A DNA stretch of 64,000 nt from Paraflavitalea soli (GTDB taxonomy: Bacteria > Bacteroidota > Bacteroidia > Chitinophagales > Chitinophagaceae). Positions within the stretch are counted from its first letter, which is position 1; the number at the start of each line of letters is the position of its first letter. The notes beneath the pieces were generated by a model, which saw nothing but the letters and a program-made list of their open reading frames with translations, did not search any database and was not told where the DNA came from. The translations under genes and the position numbers were made by a program. Location of the stretch: contig NZ_CP032157.1 in assembly GCF_003555545.1 (NCBI RefSeq), positions 2,980,546-3,044,545 on the forward strand, read 5' to 3'. Below, piece after piece: positions 9,472 through 16,799 of this stretch.

Positions 9472-9538
9472 TTTGGGCAATACGTAGGCAATGCGTAGGC
9501 AATGCGTAGGCAAGCCGTAAGCAATGTGTGGGCATGCC
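9472..9538. repeat. Degenerate 11-bp tandem repeat
   Basis: Five or six 11-base units follow one another: gtaggcaatgc at 9484 and 9495, gtaggcaagcc at 9506, gtaagcaatgt at 9517 and gtgggcatgcc at 9528, with a divergent unit before them. The period equals about one helical turn. The array lies about 60 bases upstream of the promoter of the next gene. Confidence 0.85.
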
Positions 9539-9595
9539 CGGGCCATTACACCGGCGCTGAATAACCTCCTGAGACAGGTGGATACACCCTCTTGA

Positions 9596-9625
9596 TTGCC
9601 AATTCCCGATTTTACCCTAAACTTG
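9596..9625 (+). promoter_or_regulatory. Bacteroidota-type promoter
   Basis: TTG (9596-9598), 19 bases, then TAAACTTG (9618-9625), 24 bases before the ATG at 9650. The same -7 sequence, TAAACTTG, occurs in front of topA. Confidence 0.6.
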
Positions 9626-9649
9626 CGTGCTCAATCCCCCTGTTCTTGT

Positions 9650-10162
9650 ATGGAAACGCAACAAATGCAGCCCCCTGTTCTCAAATTAAGCTGGAGAGAA
9701 AAATTTGCCGGCATCCTGGTGCTGATCATTGGCATTATCTACCTCCTGTGGCAGGTGGCTGATTTTATGTCCTCCAAATCAGATGCATACGCTGTAAAGG
9801 AAGGGAATTTCCAGATCAGCAGGGCCGAACTCCTGAATCATGCACGTTCGATACTCAGCATTTTGCTGGCACTGGCTGGCGGCTGGTTACTGTTAAAAGG
9901 TAAGAAGGCCGGCTGGATAATTGGTGTTACGCTGCTGCTGCTGTTAAACAGCATTGCCATCATCCTGATGGTGCAGGGCTTTAGCCTCACAGATACGACC
10001 AATAAAATTGCCGGTGGTGTGGTGGTCTTTATAATGCTGCTGGCTTTACTGTTTTTGCTGCTTCCTTCGGCAAGGTTAAAATACAAGGTCAGCAAGCGTA
10101 CTTACCTGCCGACCCTGGTTTTATTGCTGATCCTTGTTGGTATCTACTTTTTCTTACAATAG
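9650..10162 (+). CDS. Four-helix membrane protein of unknown function
   Basis: A 170-residue protein with four predicted transmembrane helices, starting at about residues 20, 68, 92 and 147 (FAGILVLIIGIIYLLW, ILSILLALAGGWLLL, GWIIGVTLLLLLNSIAIILM, then VVVFIMLLALLFLLL and a last VLLLILVGIYFFLQ). I do not recognise the family. A longer frame starts at 9596 but that position is inside the promoter, so translation should begin at 9650. The stop overlaps the stop of the convergent DUF4407 gene by 9 bases. Confidence 0.7.
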   Translation: METQQMQPPVLKLSWREKFAGILVLIIGIIYLLWQVADFMSSKSDAYAVKEGNFQISRAELLNHARSILSILLALAGGWLLLKGKKAGWIIGVTLLLLLNSIAIILMVQGFSLTDTTNKIAGGVVVFIMLLALLFLLLPSARLKYKVSKRTYLPTLVLLLILVGIYFFLQ

Positions 10163-11416
10163 ATCGCCTTCATCTACCTGGTAACGTTCCTTGATCTTGC
10201 GCATCACCTCATCCATGGAAGCACGGTGGTCTTTGGGATTCCATTCACCCCGCTCCCACTTGTCCAGTTCCTCATCAATATGCTTTTGCTGTAAGGCGCT
10301 CAGCTTTTCAGACAACTGGTCCGATACTTCTTTCTGCTTGCGGTAAAATGCTTTCTTCTTTTCGGAGGTAAGCTCTTTATCCTTCCGCATATCATTTTCA
10401 GAAGCAGCCATCAGGGTCAGTTCTTCTTTGGCGAGCGCAATATCATAAGGCCCTACGGGCATAATGAGCTTTGACAGGATAGGTCCTACCTCTATTAAAA
10501 TGATCAGCAGCGACAGGAGCATGCTAGTCCAGAATACACTGCTTTCTTCATCGGCCAGGTCGGTAAGCGCCTTGTTGCGCTCCAGGAAGCCCACATTCGC
10601 TTTGGCGGAGGCTTCGTATTGCTTACGCTTCTCCTCCATGGAGGCTTTCGCGCCTGCCAGGATACTGTCCTGCTTTACCAGGTCGCCCTGCAATAGCACA
10701 AGCTCGGGCGCATATTGCTGACGGGCATTGTTGAAGGCATCCATCTTTAACCGGGTCAGGTTTTCAATGCCCCGCCGGCCCGATCCGCCGGTGCCATCGG
10801 CTTCCTGCACATAGGCCTGCTGCAGCCGGTGAAGGGTATCTTCAATGGCTAGTTTCCTGCTTTCCAAACGACTGCGCTCGGCCGTGGTGGTTTGCATGAG
10901 GGCGGTATTTTCGGCCTGGAGCAAACTATCATTGAGCTGGATCTTTTTGTGAATATTCTCCACCACCTTGGTATCGATCTCCTTTTCAAAGATCTTCAAC
11001 TCCAGTGGCCGGGCAATGGTAACGCCGATCAGCAAAGCCAGTGCAATACGGGGCAGGGCCATCCAAAACTGTTTGCGTCTGCTTACCCCATATTTACGCA
11101 TGGTGGATACGAGAAACCGGTCGAAGTTGAAGATGATAAGGCCCCAGATGATAGCAAAGAGAATGGTCCAGCCAACATTGTTGAAGATACTGTAAATAGC
11201 ATACCCCGAAGAAATAGCGGCCAGCACAAAAGTGGCCAGTATTACCCCTCCCAGCCCGCCGTACTTGCTGTGTTCGGAGGGAAATTGCTTTAGTAATTGC
11301 TGGTGCGCGCCCGCACACCACCACAGAAAATTATTGTCGGATCTTTTACCGCCTCCCCCGCTAAAGGAGTCGTAGGCGTACAGGTCATTGCCCTGCACAG
11401 GTTCTTGAGCAGCCAT
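10154..11416 (-). CDS. DUF4407 membrane protein
   Basis: A 420-residue protein with the DUF4407 layout: a short N-terminal tail (YDSFSGGGGKR), LWWCAGAH, a pair of TMs (about 52-105: LGGVILATFVLAAISSGYAIY), a third TM around 122-140 ending in RPLELKIFEKEID, a long coiled coil (about 145-275), a fourth TM (about 290-315) and a charged C-terminal coil. The RPLELKIFE stretch after the third TM is characteristic of the family. Function is unknown; the architecture suggests an envelope sensor or scaffold. The gene is monocistronic, with a repeat-bearing gap upstream. Confidence 0.88.
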   Translation of the reverse strand: MAAQEPVQGNDLYAYDSFSGGGGKRSDNNFLWWCAGAHQQLLKQFPSEHSKYGGLGGVILATFVLAAISSGYAIYSIFNNVGWTILFAIIWGLIIFNFDRFLVSTMRKYGVSRRKQFWMALPRIALALLIGVTIARPLELKIFEKEIDTKVVENIHKKIQLNDSLLQAENTALMQTTTAERSRLESRKLAIEDTLHRLQQAYVQEADGTGGSGRRGIENLTRLKMDAFNNARQQYAPELVLLQGDLVKQDSILAGAKASMEEKRKQYEASAKANVGFLERNKALTDLADEESSVFWTSMLLSLLIILIEVGPILSKLIMPVGPYDIALAKEELTLMAASENDMRKDKELTSEKKKAFYRKQKEVSDQLSEKLSALQQKHIDEELDKWERGEWNPKDHRASMDEVMRKIKERYQVDEGDLL

Positions 11417-11530
11417 ACAAATGCTTTAATGAATAAAATGTAAAAAATTGAGCGATAGCGGTTGAAGTGGGAACAGAATTACAACGGCAAATAAACGTAT
11501 TAATTGCAAATGAAACGTGAAAGAATTGTA

Positions 11531-11577
11531 AAGGCAATAAGGCATCGGGGCAAAAAGGCAACGAGAGGGGTATTACC
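11531..11577. repeat. Short 'aggcaacg'-type repeat stretch
   Basis: A run of related octamers (aaggcaat, aaggcatc, aaaggcaacgag) immediately beyond the stop codon at 11578. It belongs to the same family as the stretches near 33530 and 39467. Confidence 0.6.
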
Positions 11578-12036
11578 TTATTGCCGGCGGGCCAGCAGTT
11601 GCTCATATTCCTCTTTTTGCCAGGGGGTCTTAAACAGGTTGATGGTCCTGTCGTGCTGATTGGGATGGAGCTCCAGGGTGCGTTTCCGGGAGAATTTGGA
11701 AACATAGACGGTATCATTGACCTTGACCCATTCATATTTCTTCCGGTCCAGCAACCGGTTCCGGTACTTAATATAACAGGTATCGCAGAATGTGACGCTC
11801 TTTTCCTGGTAGCATTTACCATCCTTATCGAAGTAATAATAAAAAGAGGCTGGCTGGTAAGCACTGTCTTTTACATGCATCACCACAGACTGATCGTTCG
11901 TTTCAATGGGGCTGTTCGCCAGACCAGCTGTTTTCAGGTTACGGTAGACGGCCTTTTTGGAAAGCCCAATGTATTTTTGGGAGAAGGCGAGGGAGGCCGT
12001 AAACAGTAAACAACAAAGTAGTATTATTCTACGCAT
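11578..12036 (-). CDS. Secreted protein of unknown function
   Basis: A 152-residue protein with a signal peptide (RRIILLCCLLFTASLAFSQ). The mature part contains KYIGLSKKAVYRNLK near its start, SFYYYFDKDGKCYQEKSVTFCDTCYIKYRNRLLD, with three cysteines that could form a disulfide, and a basic C-terminus. The family is not recognised. It lies 11 bases downstream of the next minus-strand gene, so the two are probably co-transcribed. Confidence 0.7.
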   Translation of the reverse strand: MRRIILLCCLLFTASLAFSQKYIGLSKKAVYRNLKTAGLANSPIETNDQSVVMHVKDSAYQPASFYYYFDKDGKCYQEKSVTFCDTCYIKYRNRLLDRKKYEWVKVNDTVYVSKFSRKRTLELHPNQHDRTINLFKTPWQKEEYEQLLARRQ

Positions 12037-12047
12037 ACTAGCGGGAG

Positions 12048-12473
12048 TTAATCTTTAAAAGGTTCATCCGTATCGCGGAACTTGCCGGCCATGGATGTGA
12101 CGATATAACCAATGCCACCCAATGTACCACCCACCGCCACGATCCAAATCAGAACAGGCCTGATGAGCACCCCACCATAGGTATACACATAAAAAAGGTA
12201 AAAAGCAGCCGCCAGGCCAAACAGCAGGAAGAAGCTGCCATATAGATAACCGCCCCTATTCTCTTTTTTAAACTCTCCCCCATTGGCAGCAAAAAGCTCT
12301 TCCAATAGCTGGGTAGCTTGTATATCATCCATACCCCGGTAATCGGCTGTCAGGCTTTCCAGGATATGTTCTCTTTTGGAACCATCTTTTACAGATTGAA
12401 TGGCATAAGCCAGGTTGTCTTCTTTAACACCTTTAGCCAGGTATTCGGCTTTAATAGCATCAAAATTCTTCAT
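12048..12473 (-). CDS. Small membrane protein of unknown function
   Basis: A 141-residue protein. Residues 1-70 are soluble and helical (AKGVKEDNLAYAIQSVKDG, then a DDIQATQLLEELFAANGG motif), followed by two transmembrane helices (about 75-98 and 104-127) and a short acidic tail. The N-terminal half could bind another protein or form a dimer. The function is unknown. It is the first gene of a pair with the secreted protein downstream. Confidence 0.65.
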   Translation of the reverse strand: MKNFDAIKAEYLAKGVKEDNLAYAIQSVKDGSKREHILESLTADYRGMDDIQATQLLEELFAANGGEFKKENRGGYLYGSFFLLFGLAAAFYLFYVYTYGGVLIRPVLIWIVAVGGTLGGIGYIVTSMAGKFRDTDEPFKD

Positions 12474-12544
12474 GGTAGGTTTGCTAATAATTCGGGGATT
12501 AAAATAATACCAATTACGCAGGATTCAAAATCAGCAGGAATGAC

Positions 12545-12730
12545 TCAATGACTGAAGTACTTAGCGAGGGCAAGAATAGCCCCCACTCCCACCAACACCC
12601 AGCCTGCCCTTCGTATAGTTGACACTTTCTTCATATAGTTAGCATCACTGTCCCTGATCAGGGTTTTGGAACTGGTGATACAAAGTATGCCAATAAAAAG
12701 TGGGATTAAGTATTCAAAATATGCTGCCAT
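12545..12730 (-). CDS. Small two-helix membrane protein
   Basis: A 61-residue protein: a first membrane helix (FEYLIPLFIGILCITSS), a polar loop (KTLIRDSDANYMKKVSTIRR) and a second helix (AGWVLVGVGAILALAKY). Positive charges in the loop suggest both ends lie outside. No family is recognised. It lies 28 bases downstream of the stop of the pxp-associated transporter and could be the last gene of that transcript. Confidence 0.55.
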   Translation of the reverse strand: MAAYFEYLIPLFIGILCITSSKTLIRDSDANYMKKVSTIRRAGWVLVGVGAILALAKYFSH

Positions 12731-12758
12731 GGGAAAGGGTTAAAATATATAAAAATGG

Positions 12759-13994
12759 TTACCTCCACAACTTTGGCAGGTCACCGGCGATGGCCTTGGC
12801 GCCCATAATGCCCATCACGATCACCACCGCCCAGCCCGATAGCTGCATCCATACCGGATGCCGGTATCCTTTCATGAGGGTACGGTTCATGGCAGCAATG
12901 AGTATAATGGCCAGTCCGATGGGCAGTATCAACCCGTTGACGATCCCCGCAGCAATGAGTAACTGCTTAGGTTTGCCGATCCATACAAAGATGACGGTAG
13001 ACAAAATGATAAACACAGAAATACACAAGCGCTCATGCTTTACAAAAACCGGGTGAAAGGTCTTGAAGAAAGAAACAGAAGTATAGGCCGCCCCCACCAC
13101 CGAGGAGATGGCAGCACTCCACAGTACCACGCCAAAAATGCGGAAGCCCAGCTCACCCGCCGCATGCTTAAATACACTGGCCGGCGGATTATTGGCATCC
13201 AGCACTACACCTTGTACTACTACGCCCAACACAGCCAGGAACAGTACATAGCGCATAATGCTGGAGATCACGATGCCGCTCATCGCGCTGCGGTCTACCT
13301 GCGGCAATTGATCCTGTCCTTTAATACCGGCATCCAGCAGGCGGTGAGCACCCGAAAAAGTGATATAACCGCCTACCGTACCCCCCACCAGGGCTACAAT
13401 AGCTACGGTGCTGATCTTTTCGGGCAGGATGGTTTGCCGCAGGGCTTCGCCCAAAGGCGGATGGGCACTAAAGGCAATATATAAGGTAAGCAGTATTTTG
13501 ATCACGCCCAATGTCTTGGTGAAGCCATCCAGCATTTTACCAATCTCACTCAACCAGAAAAGGGCCAACGCGACTACGCAACTGATGATGGCCCCGGTCT
13601 CAAAAGACATACCGGTAAGCACATTCATACCCAGGCCGCAACCTGCAATATTGCCAATATTGAACGCAAAGCCACCGATGATCACCAGTATAGCCAGGAA
13701 GTAACCGAGCCCCGGCAATAGTTTGTTGGCGAGGTCCTGCGCCCGCAGTTCACTCACTGTGAGCACCCGCCAGGTATTGAGCTGGGCCCCGATATCCAAT
13801 AATACGGATACCAGGATCACGAAGCCCATTCCGGCCAGTAACTGACTGGTAAAAACAGTGGTTTGTGTGAGGAAACCCGGCCCGATGGATGAATTGGCCA
13901 TTAAGAAAGCTGCACCCAGTACGGCGCCGCCGCCGCCAAATACAATACGCTTGTTGTTGGAGGAGTTGCCTGATCGCTTAAGCTGAAATTTCAA
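12759..13994 (-). CDS. Nramp-related transporter of the 5-oxoprolinase operon
   Basis: A 411-residue protein with about 11 transmembrane helices, related to the Nramp/SLC11 fold (like YcsG beside ycsF in Bacillus). TM1 reads NSSIGPGFLTQ: GPG is kept but the DPGN metal-binding motif of true Nramp metal transporters is not there. The TM6 region (GGYITFSGAHRLLDAG) likewise lacks MPH. I infer that it does not carry manganese or iron through the classical site and may import 5-oxoproline or a related substrate. Its start lies 17 bases inside the end of pxpA, so the two are translated from one message. Databases often label such proteins as divalent metal transporters. Confidence 0.85.
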   Translation of the reverse strand: MKFQLKRSGNSSNNKRIVFGGGGAVLGAAFLMANSSIGPGFLTQTTVFTSQLLAGMGFVILVSVLLDIGAQLNTWRVLTVSELRAQDLANKLLPGLGYFLAILVIIGGFAFNIGNIAGCGLGMNVLTGMSFETGAIISCVVALALFWLSEIGKMLDGFTKTLGVIKILLTLYIAFSAHPPLGEALRQTILPEKISTVAIVALVGGTVGGYITFSGAHRLLDAGIKGQDQLPQVDRSAMSGIVISSIMRYVLFLAVLGVVVQGVVLDANNPPASVFKHAAGELGFRIFGVVLWSAAISSVVGAAYTSVSFFKTFHPVFVKHERLCISVFIILSTVIFVWIGKPKQLLIAAGIVNGLILPIGLAIILIAAMNRTLMKGYRHPVWMQLSGWAVVIVMGIMGAKAIAGDLPKLWR

Positions 13995-14736
13995 TACCTT
14001 GTTTTTTTAGGGCCTGGTTAATTTTTTTGGCAAATGCCAGTGCATGGGCGCCATCGCTGTGTATGCAAACCGTTTCAGCTTCCATCGGTATCTTTTTGCC
14101 ACTGGTAGTAGTTACCGTATCCTGCTGCACCATCTGCAATACCTGTTTAATACAAGCTGCTTCGTCCTCGATCAAGGCGTTGGCTTCGGTACGCGGGGTA
14201 AGACTTCCATCATCCCTGTAGGTTCTGTCGGCAAACACTTCGCTATAGCTGATCAGTTTCACCGCATTCGCTCTTGTGATCAACTCACTGCCAGAAAGGC
14301 CGTACAGGATCATATTGTTGTCGGTGTTTTTAATCGCCCTGCAGATCGTATCGGCCAATGCCGGATCAGCTGCCGCCATATTGTACAAGGCGCCATGTGG
14401 TTTTACATGGTGCAAGGTGGCATCATACAACTTCAGGAAAGCCTGCAGAGCGCCTATCTGGTATACGACCAGGTCATAAACCTGTTCGGGCGACAGGTTC
14501 ATATTGCTGCGGCCAAAGTTGTCCCGGTCCATAAAGGACACATGGGCGCCAATAGCGATCTCCGCCTCTGTAGCGGCCGCTACCAGTTCATGCATGGTAA
14601 ATGGATCGCCGGCATGAAATCCGCAGGCTATGTTGATGGAACTGACCCAGGGTAATAAAGCGATGTCATTTTCTATATCATACGGCCAAAGATGGGTACT
14701 CTCCCCCATGTCACAGTTAATATCGGTTGTTAGCAT
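13978..14736 (-). CDS. pxpA: 5-oxoprolinase subunit PxpA (LamB/YcsF family)
   Basis: A 252-residue protein, the usual length for PxpA. It starts with the family hallmark TDINCDMGES, followed by INIACGFHAGDP, IGAHVSFMDRDNFGR and HVKPHGALYN, which hold the conserved His, Asp and Glu residues of the metal-dependent active site, and CIHSDGAHA near the C-terminus. PxpA with PxpB and PxpC uses ATP to open 5-oxoproline (pyroglutamate) to glutamate, removing a damage product of glutamine and glutamate. Its start overlaps the end of pxpC by 7 bases and its end overlaps the transporter gene. Confidence 0.95.
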   Translation of the reverse strand: MLTTDINCDMGESTHLWPYDIENDIALLPWVSSINIACGFHAGDPFTMHELVAAATEAEIAIGAHVSFMDRDNFGRSNMNLSPEQVYDLVVYQIGALQAFLKLYDATLHHVKPHGALYNMAAADPALADTICRAIKNTDNNMILYGLSGSELITRANAVKLISYSEVFADRTYRDDGSLTPRTEANALIEDEAACIKQVLQMVQQDTVTTTSGKKIPMEAETVCIHSDGAHALAFAKKINQALKKQGIEISA

Positions 14737-15725
14737 ACCAGTTGATTCAGGTGATCATAGCAGGCTCTTTGAATAATATTGAGCTCATGCTCCTGTGAAA
14801 ATAACAATTCCTCGGCAGTGGGCATATCTACCATACTAAATTGTATGCTGTCGCTGGGTCTCAACTGTGCCAGTTTGGGCAATTGGGAGGAAATAACATG
14901 ACCGATCCGGGGATAACCGCCCGTGGTTTGATGATCGGCCATCAGTAGAATTAACTGTCCATCGGGCAATAGCTGAATGGTGCCAAAACTTACACCGGAG
15001 GATACCAACTCGGTCGTATGCTGCCGTTTCAAAGGCACACCACGCAATTGGTAGCCCATGCGGTCGGAAAAAGGATGGATCGTAAAATTATTCTCCAGCA
15101 TATCCCGCTGGGAAGAATGGGTGAGCTGGGGCCACTCATTGCCGATGGTAAACAATATTTCGTGGGGCAGGTGATACGTCCGGCCCGTATCTACCCGCCA
15201 GTTCAATGGCTGGTATTCCCGGGTTTCTTTCAACAGGCCCGCGAAGTAGATGGAATTTTCCTTAAAAGGCAGTTCATCGCCTTTATCCAGCTTGCGCCCA
15301 TGGAAACCGCCGGCGCCTGCTTTGAGGTTGGTGCTATAACTATTGAGCCAGCGTGGCACACAAAAACCGCCATGAACGGCCAGGTAACAACGGCTGCCGG
15401 ATTGCCATTTGGGAAAATGCAGGAGGGTATTCCTCCGCACCACGATGGGCCGCCAGGTGCTTACCGGTTCATCCTCATTGAGCGTGGGGGTGAAATCGGC
15501 CCCCGTTATACTGATCAGGGCATTCTGTTCAAACAGGATATGTGCGCCGGGAAAATGGATCTCCATTACCGCCTCGCCCGGGTCATTGCCCACCAGCATA
15601 TTGGCTACGCGGGCAGCATAGCCATCCATTACCCCGCCGGGATTAATACCCCAGCTGCTGTAGCCATACCGGCCCATATCCTGAATAGTATCCAGTAATC
15701 CGGGTTTGATAATTGATAACGACAT
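14730..15725 (-). CDS. pxpC: 5-oxoprolinase subunit PxpC (KipA family)
   Basis: A 331-residue protein of the biotin-dependent-carboxyltransferase-like (AHS2) fold. Hallmarks: PGLLDTIQDMGRYGYSSWGINPGGVMD at the N-terminus, ALISITGADF, YLAVHGGF and, later, VSSGVSFGTIQLLPDGQLILLMADHQTTGGYPRIG. It forms the PxpBC complex that activates 5-oxoproline for PxpA. The gene lies 14 bases after pxpB and overlaps pxpA, within a tight operon. Confidence 0.94.
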   Translation of the reverse strand: MSLSIIKPGLLDTIQDMGRYGYSSWGINPGGVMDGYAARVANMLVGNDPGEAVMEIHFPGAHILFEQNALISITGADFTPTLNEDEPVSTWRPIVVRRNTLLHFPKWQSGSRCYLAVHGGFCVPRWLNSYSTNLKAGAGGFHGRKLDKGDELPFKENSIYFAGLLKETREYQPLNWRVDTGRTYHLPHEILFTIGNEWPQLTHSSQRDMLENNFTIHPFSDRMGYQLRGVPLKRQHTTELVSSGVSFGTIQLLPDGQLILLMADHQTTGGYPRIGHVISSQLPKLAQLRPSDSIQFSMVDMPTAEELLFSQEHELNIIQRACYDHLNQLVC

Positions 15726-15739
15726 AAGAGTGTCAGGGT

Positions 15740-16423
15740 TTAGCTATTCGCATTATAAAACTCAACTTCGTCACCTGCCTTTAATAGTACGGGATTTTGA
15801 GCCTGAGCGTTGAACATTGGAACGGCGGTACGGCCGATGATATTCCACCCGCCAGGGCTATTAAAGGGATAAATACCTGTTTGTGAGCCGGCTATGCCCA
15901 CACTACCGGCTGTTACGGGTACAGGTTTTTCTTTTCGTGGCAGGGCTATACGTTCGTCTACCTCGGCCATGTAGGAGAATCCCGGCAGGAAGCCGATCAT
16001 GTATACCCGGTACAATTTGCCGGTATGGATACTGATCACCTCGGCGGGTGTAAGCTGCTTTTCCCGGGCCAGGGAAGCCAGGTCGGCCCCGTTCTCTCCC
16101 CCATAATGGACAGGGATACGATGTTTTACCGGTGTGCCCGAGACCTGGGGGCCGGATTGGTGGTAAGCGGTGATGATCCTTTCCTGTACCCATTCAAATA
16201 CCGTATTAGCGGGCTGGTAATGGGTCTTTAAGAAATAAGGATCATATATGATGGTAAGCGAGGAATAAGCGGTTATAATGTCTTTGAGGCCCTCAAAGGG
16301 GTGCTGCTGCAGCCATTGGTACATAGCGAGGACTTTGCCATTCAGCGATTCGCTAAGCTGGTTACCCAGGTCGATGGTGACGGCCCCATCGCCCATTGAA
16401 AATATGTTGGGCAATTGATTCAA
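15740..16423 (-). CDS. pxpB: 5-oxoprolinase subunit PxpB (KipI family)
   Basis: The AHS1-domain subunit of 5-oxoprolinase. Conserved features: SMGDGAVTIDLG near the start, PVHYGGENGADLASLA, GFLPGFSYMAEVDE, and AGSVGIAGSQTGIYPFNSPGGW, with the His/Gly-rich active-site region typical of PxpB. The open frame goes to an ATG at 16546, but that adds about 40 residues unlike the family, and a promoter-like TTG-N22-TATCTTTA lies at 16451-16483 inside it. I place the start at a TTG codon (16423), giving 10 residues before the conserved Gly-Asp, as in E. coli; TTG at 16414 or ATG at 16396 are alternatives. First gene of the pxpB-pxpC-pxpA-transporter operon. Confidence 0.87.
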   Translation of the reverse strand: MNQLPNIFSMGDGAVTIDLGNQLSESLNGKVLAMYQWLQQHPFEGLKDIITAYSSLTIIYDPYFLKTHYQPANTVFEWVQERIITAYHQSGPQVSGTPVKHRIPVHYGGENGADLASLAREKQLTPAEVISIHTGKLYRVYMIGFLPGFSYMAEVDERIALPRKEKPVPVTAGSVGIAGSQTGIYPFNSPGGWNIIGRTAVPMFNAQAQNPVLLKAGDEVEFYNANS

Positions 16424-16450
16424 TGACAGGCTGCAGGATATGCTATCCGT

Positions 16451-16483
16451 TAAAGATATTGAATCTAGCAATAGATAGTGCAA
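16451..16483 (-). promoter_or_regulatory. Candidate promoter of the pxp operon
   Basis: On the minus strand TTG (16483-16481) is followed after 22 bases by TATCTTTA (16458-16451). If used, transcription starts near 16444 and the ATG at 16546 cannot be the start of pxpB. Confidence 0.5.
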
Positions 16484-16730
16484 CTGGTAGACGAAAGGGG
16501 CATAAGCCCCGATCAGTGCAGGGGCTGAGGTAGGCTTAAGGTTCACTCAAGGTAAGCACTTAAAGCGCATTTACTAAGGGTTGGCACCTGCACGGCAGAG
16601 CGGCCAGGATTGGCAGAAGAGTGCTAAACGGGTAAAACTCAACCGCAATTCCCGGTTTGGGAACGATTATCTACGAATCTTCTTTCCTACTGATTTTCTT
16701 TTAATTATGCAGGCTTGTGCAGGCATCAAT

Positions 16731-16761
16731 TTGTTGATTTCATGCTTATACACTAAACTTG
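16731..16761 (+). promoter_or_regulatory. Bacteroidota-type promoter of topA
   Basis: TTG (16731-16733), 20 bases, TAAACTTG (16754-16761), 38 bases before the topA ATG. Spacing and sequence match the TTG/TAnnTTTG type. Confidence 0.65.
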
Positions 16762-16799
16762 CACGCCAACAGGCCTATTTTAAACCGTTTAATCAACGT

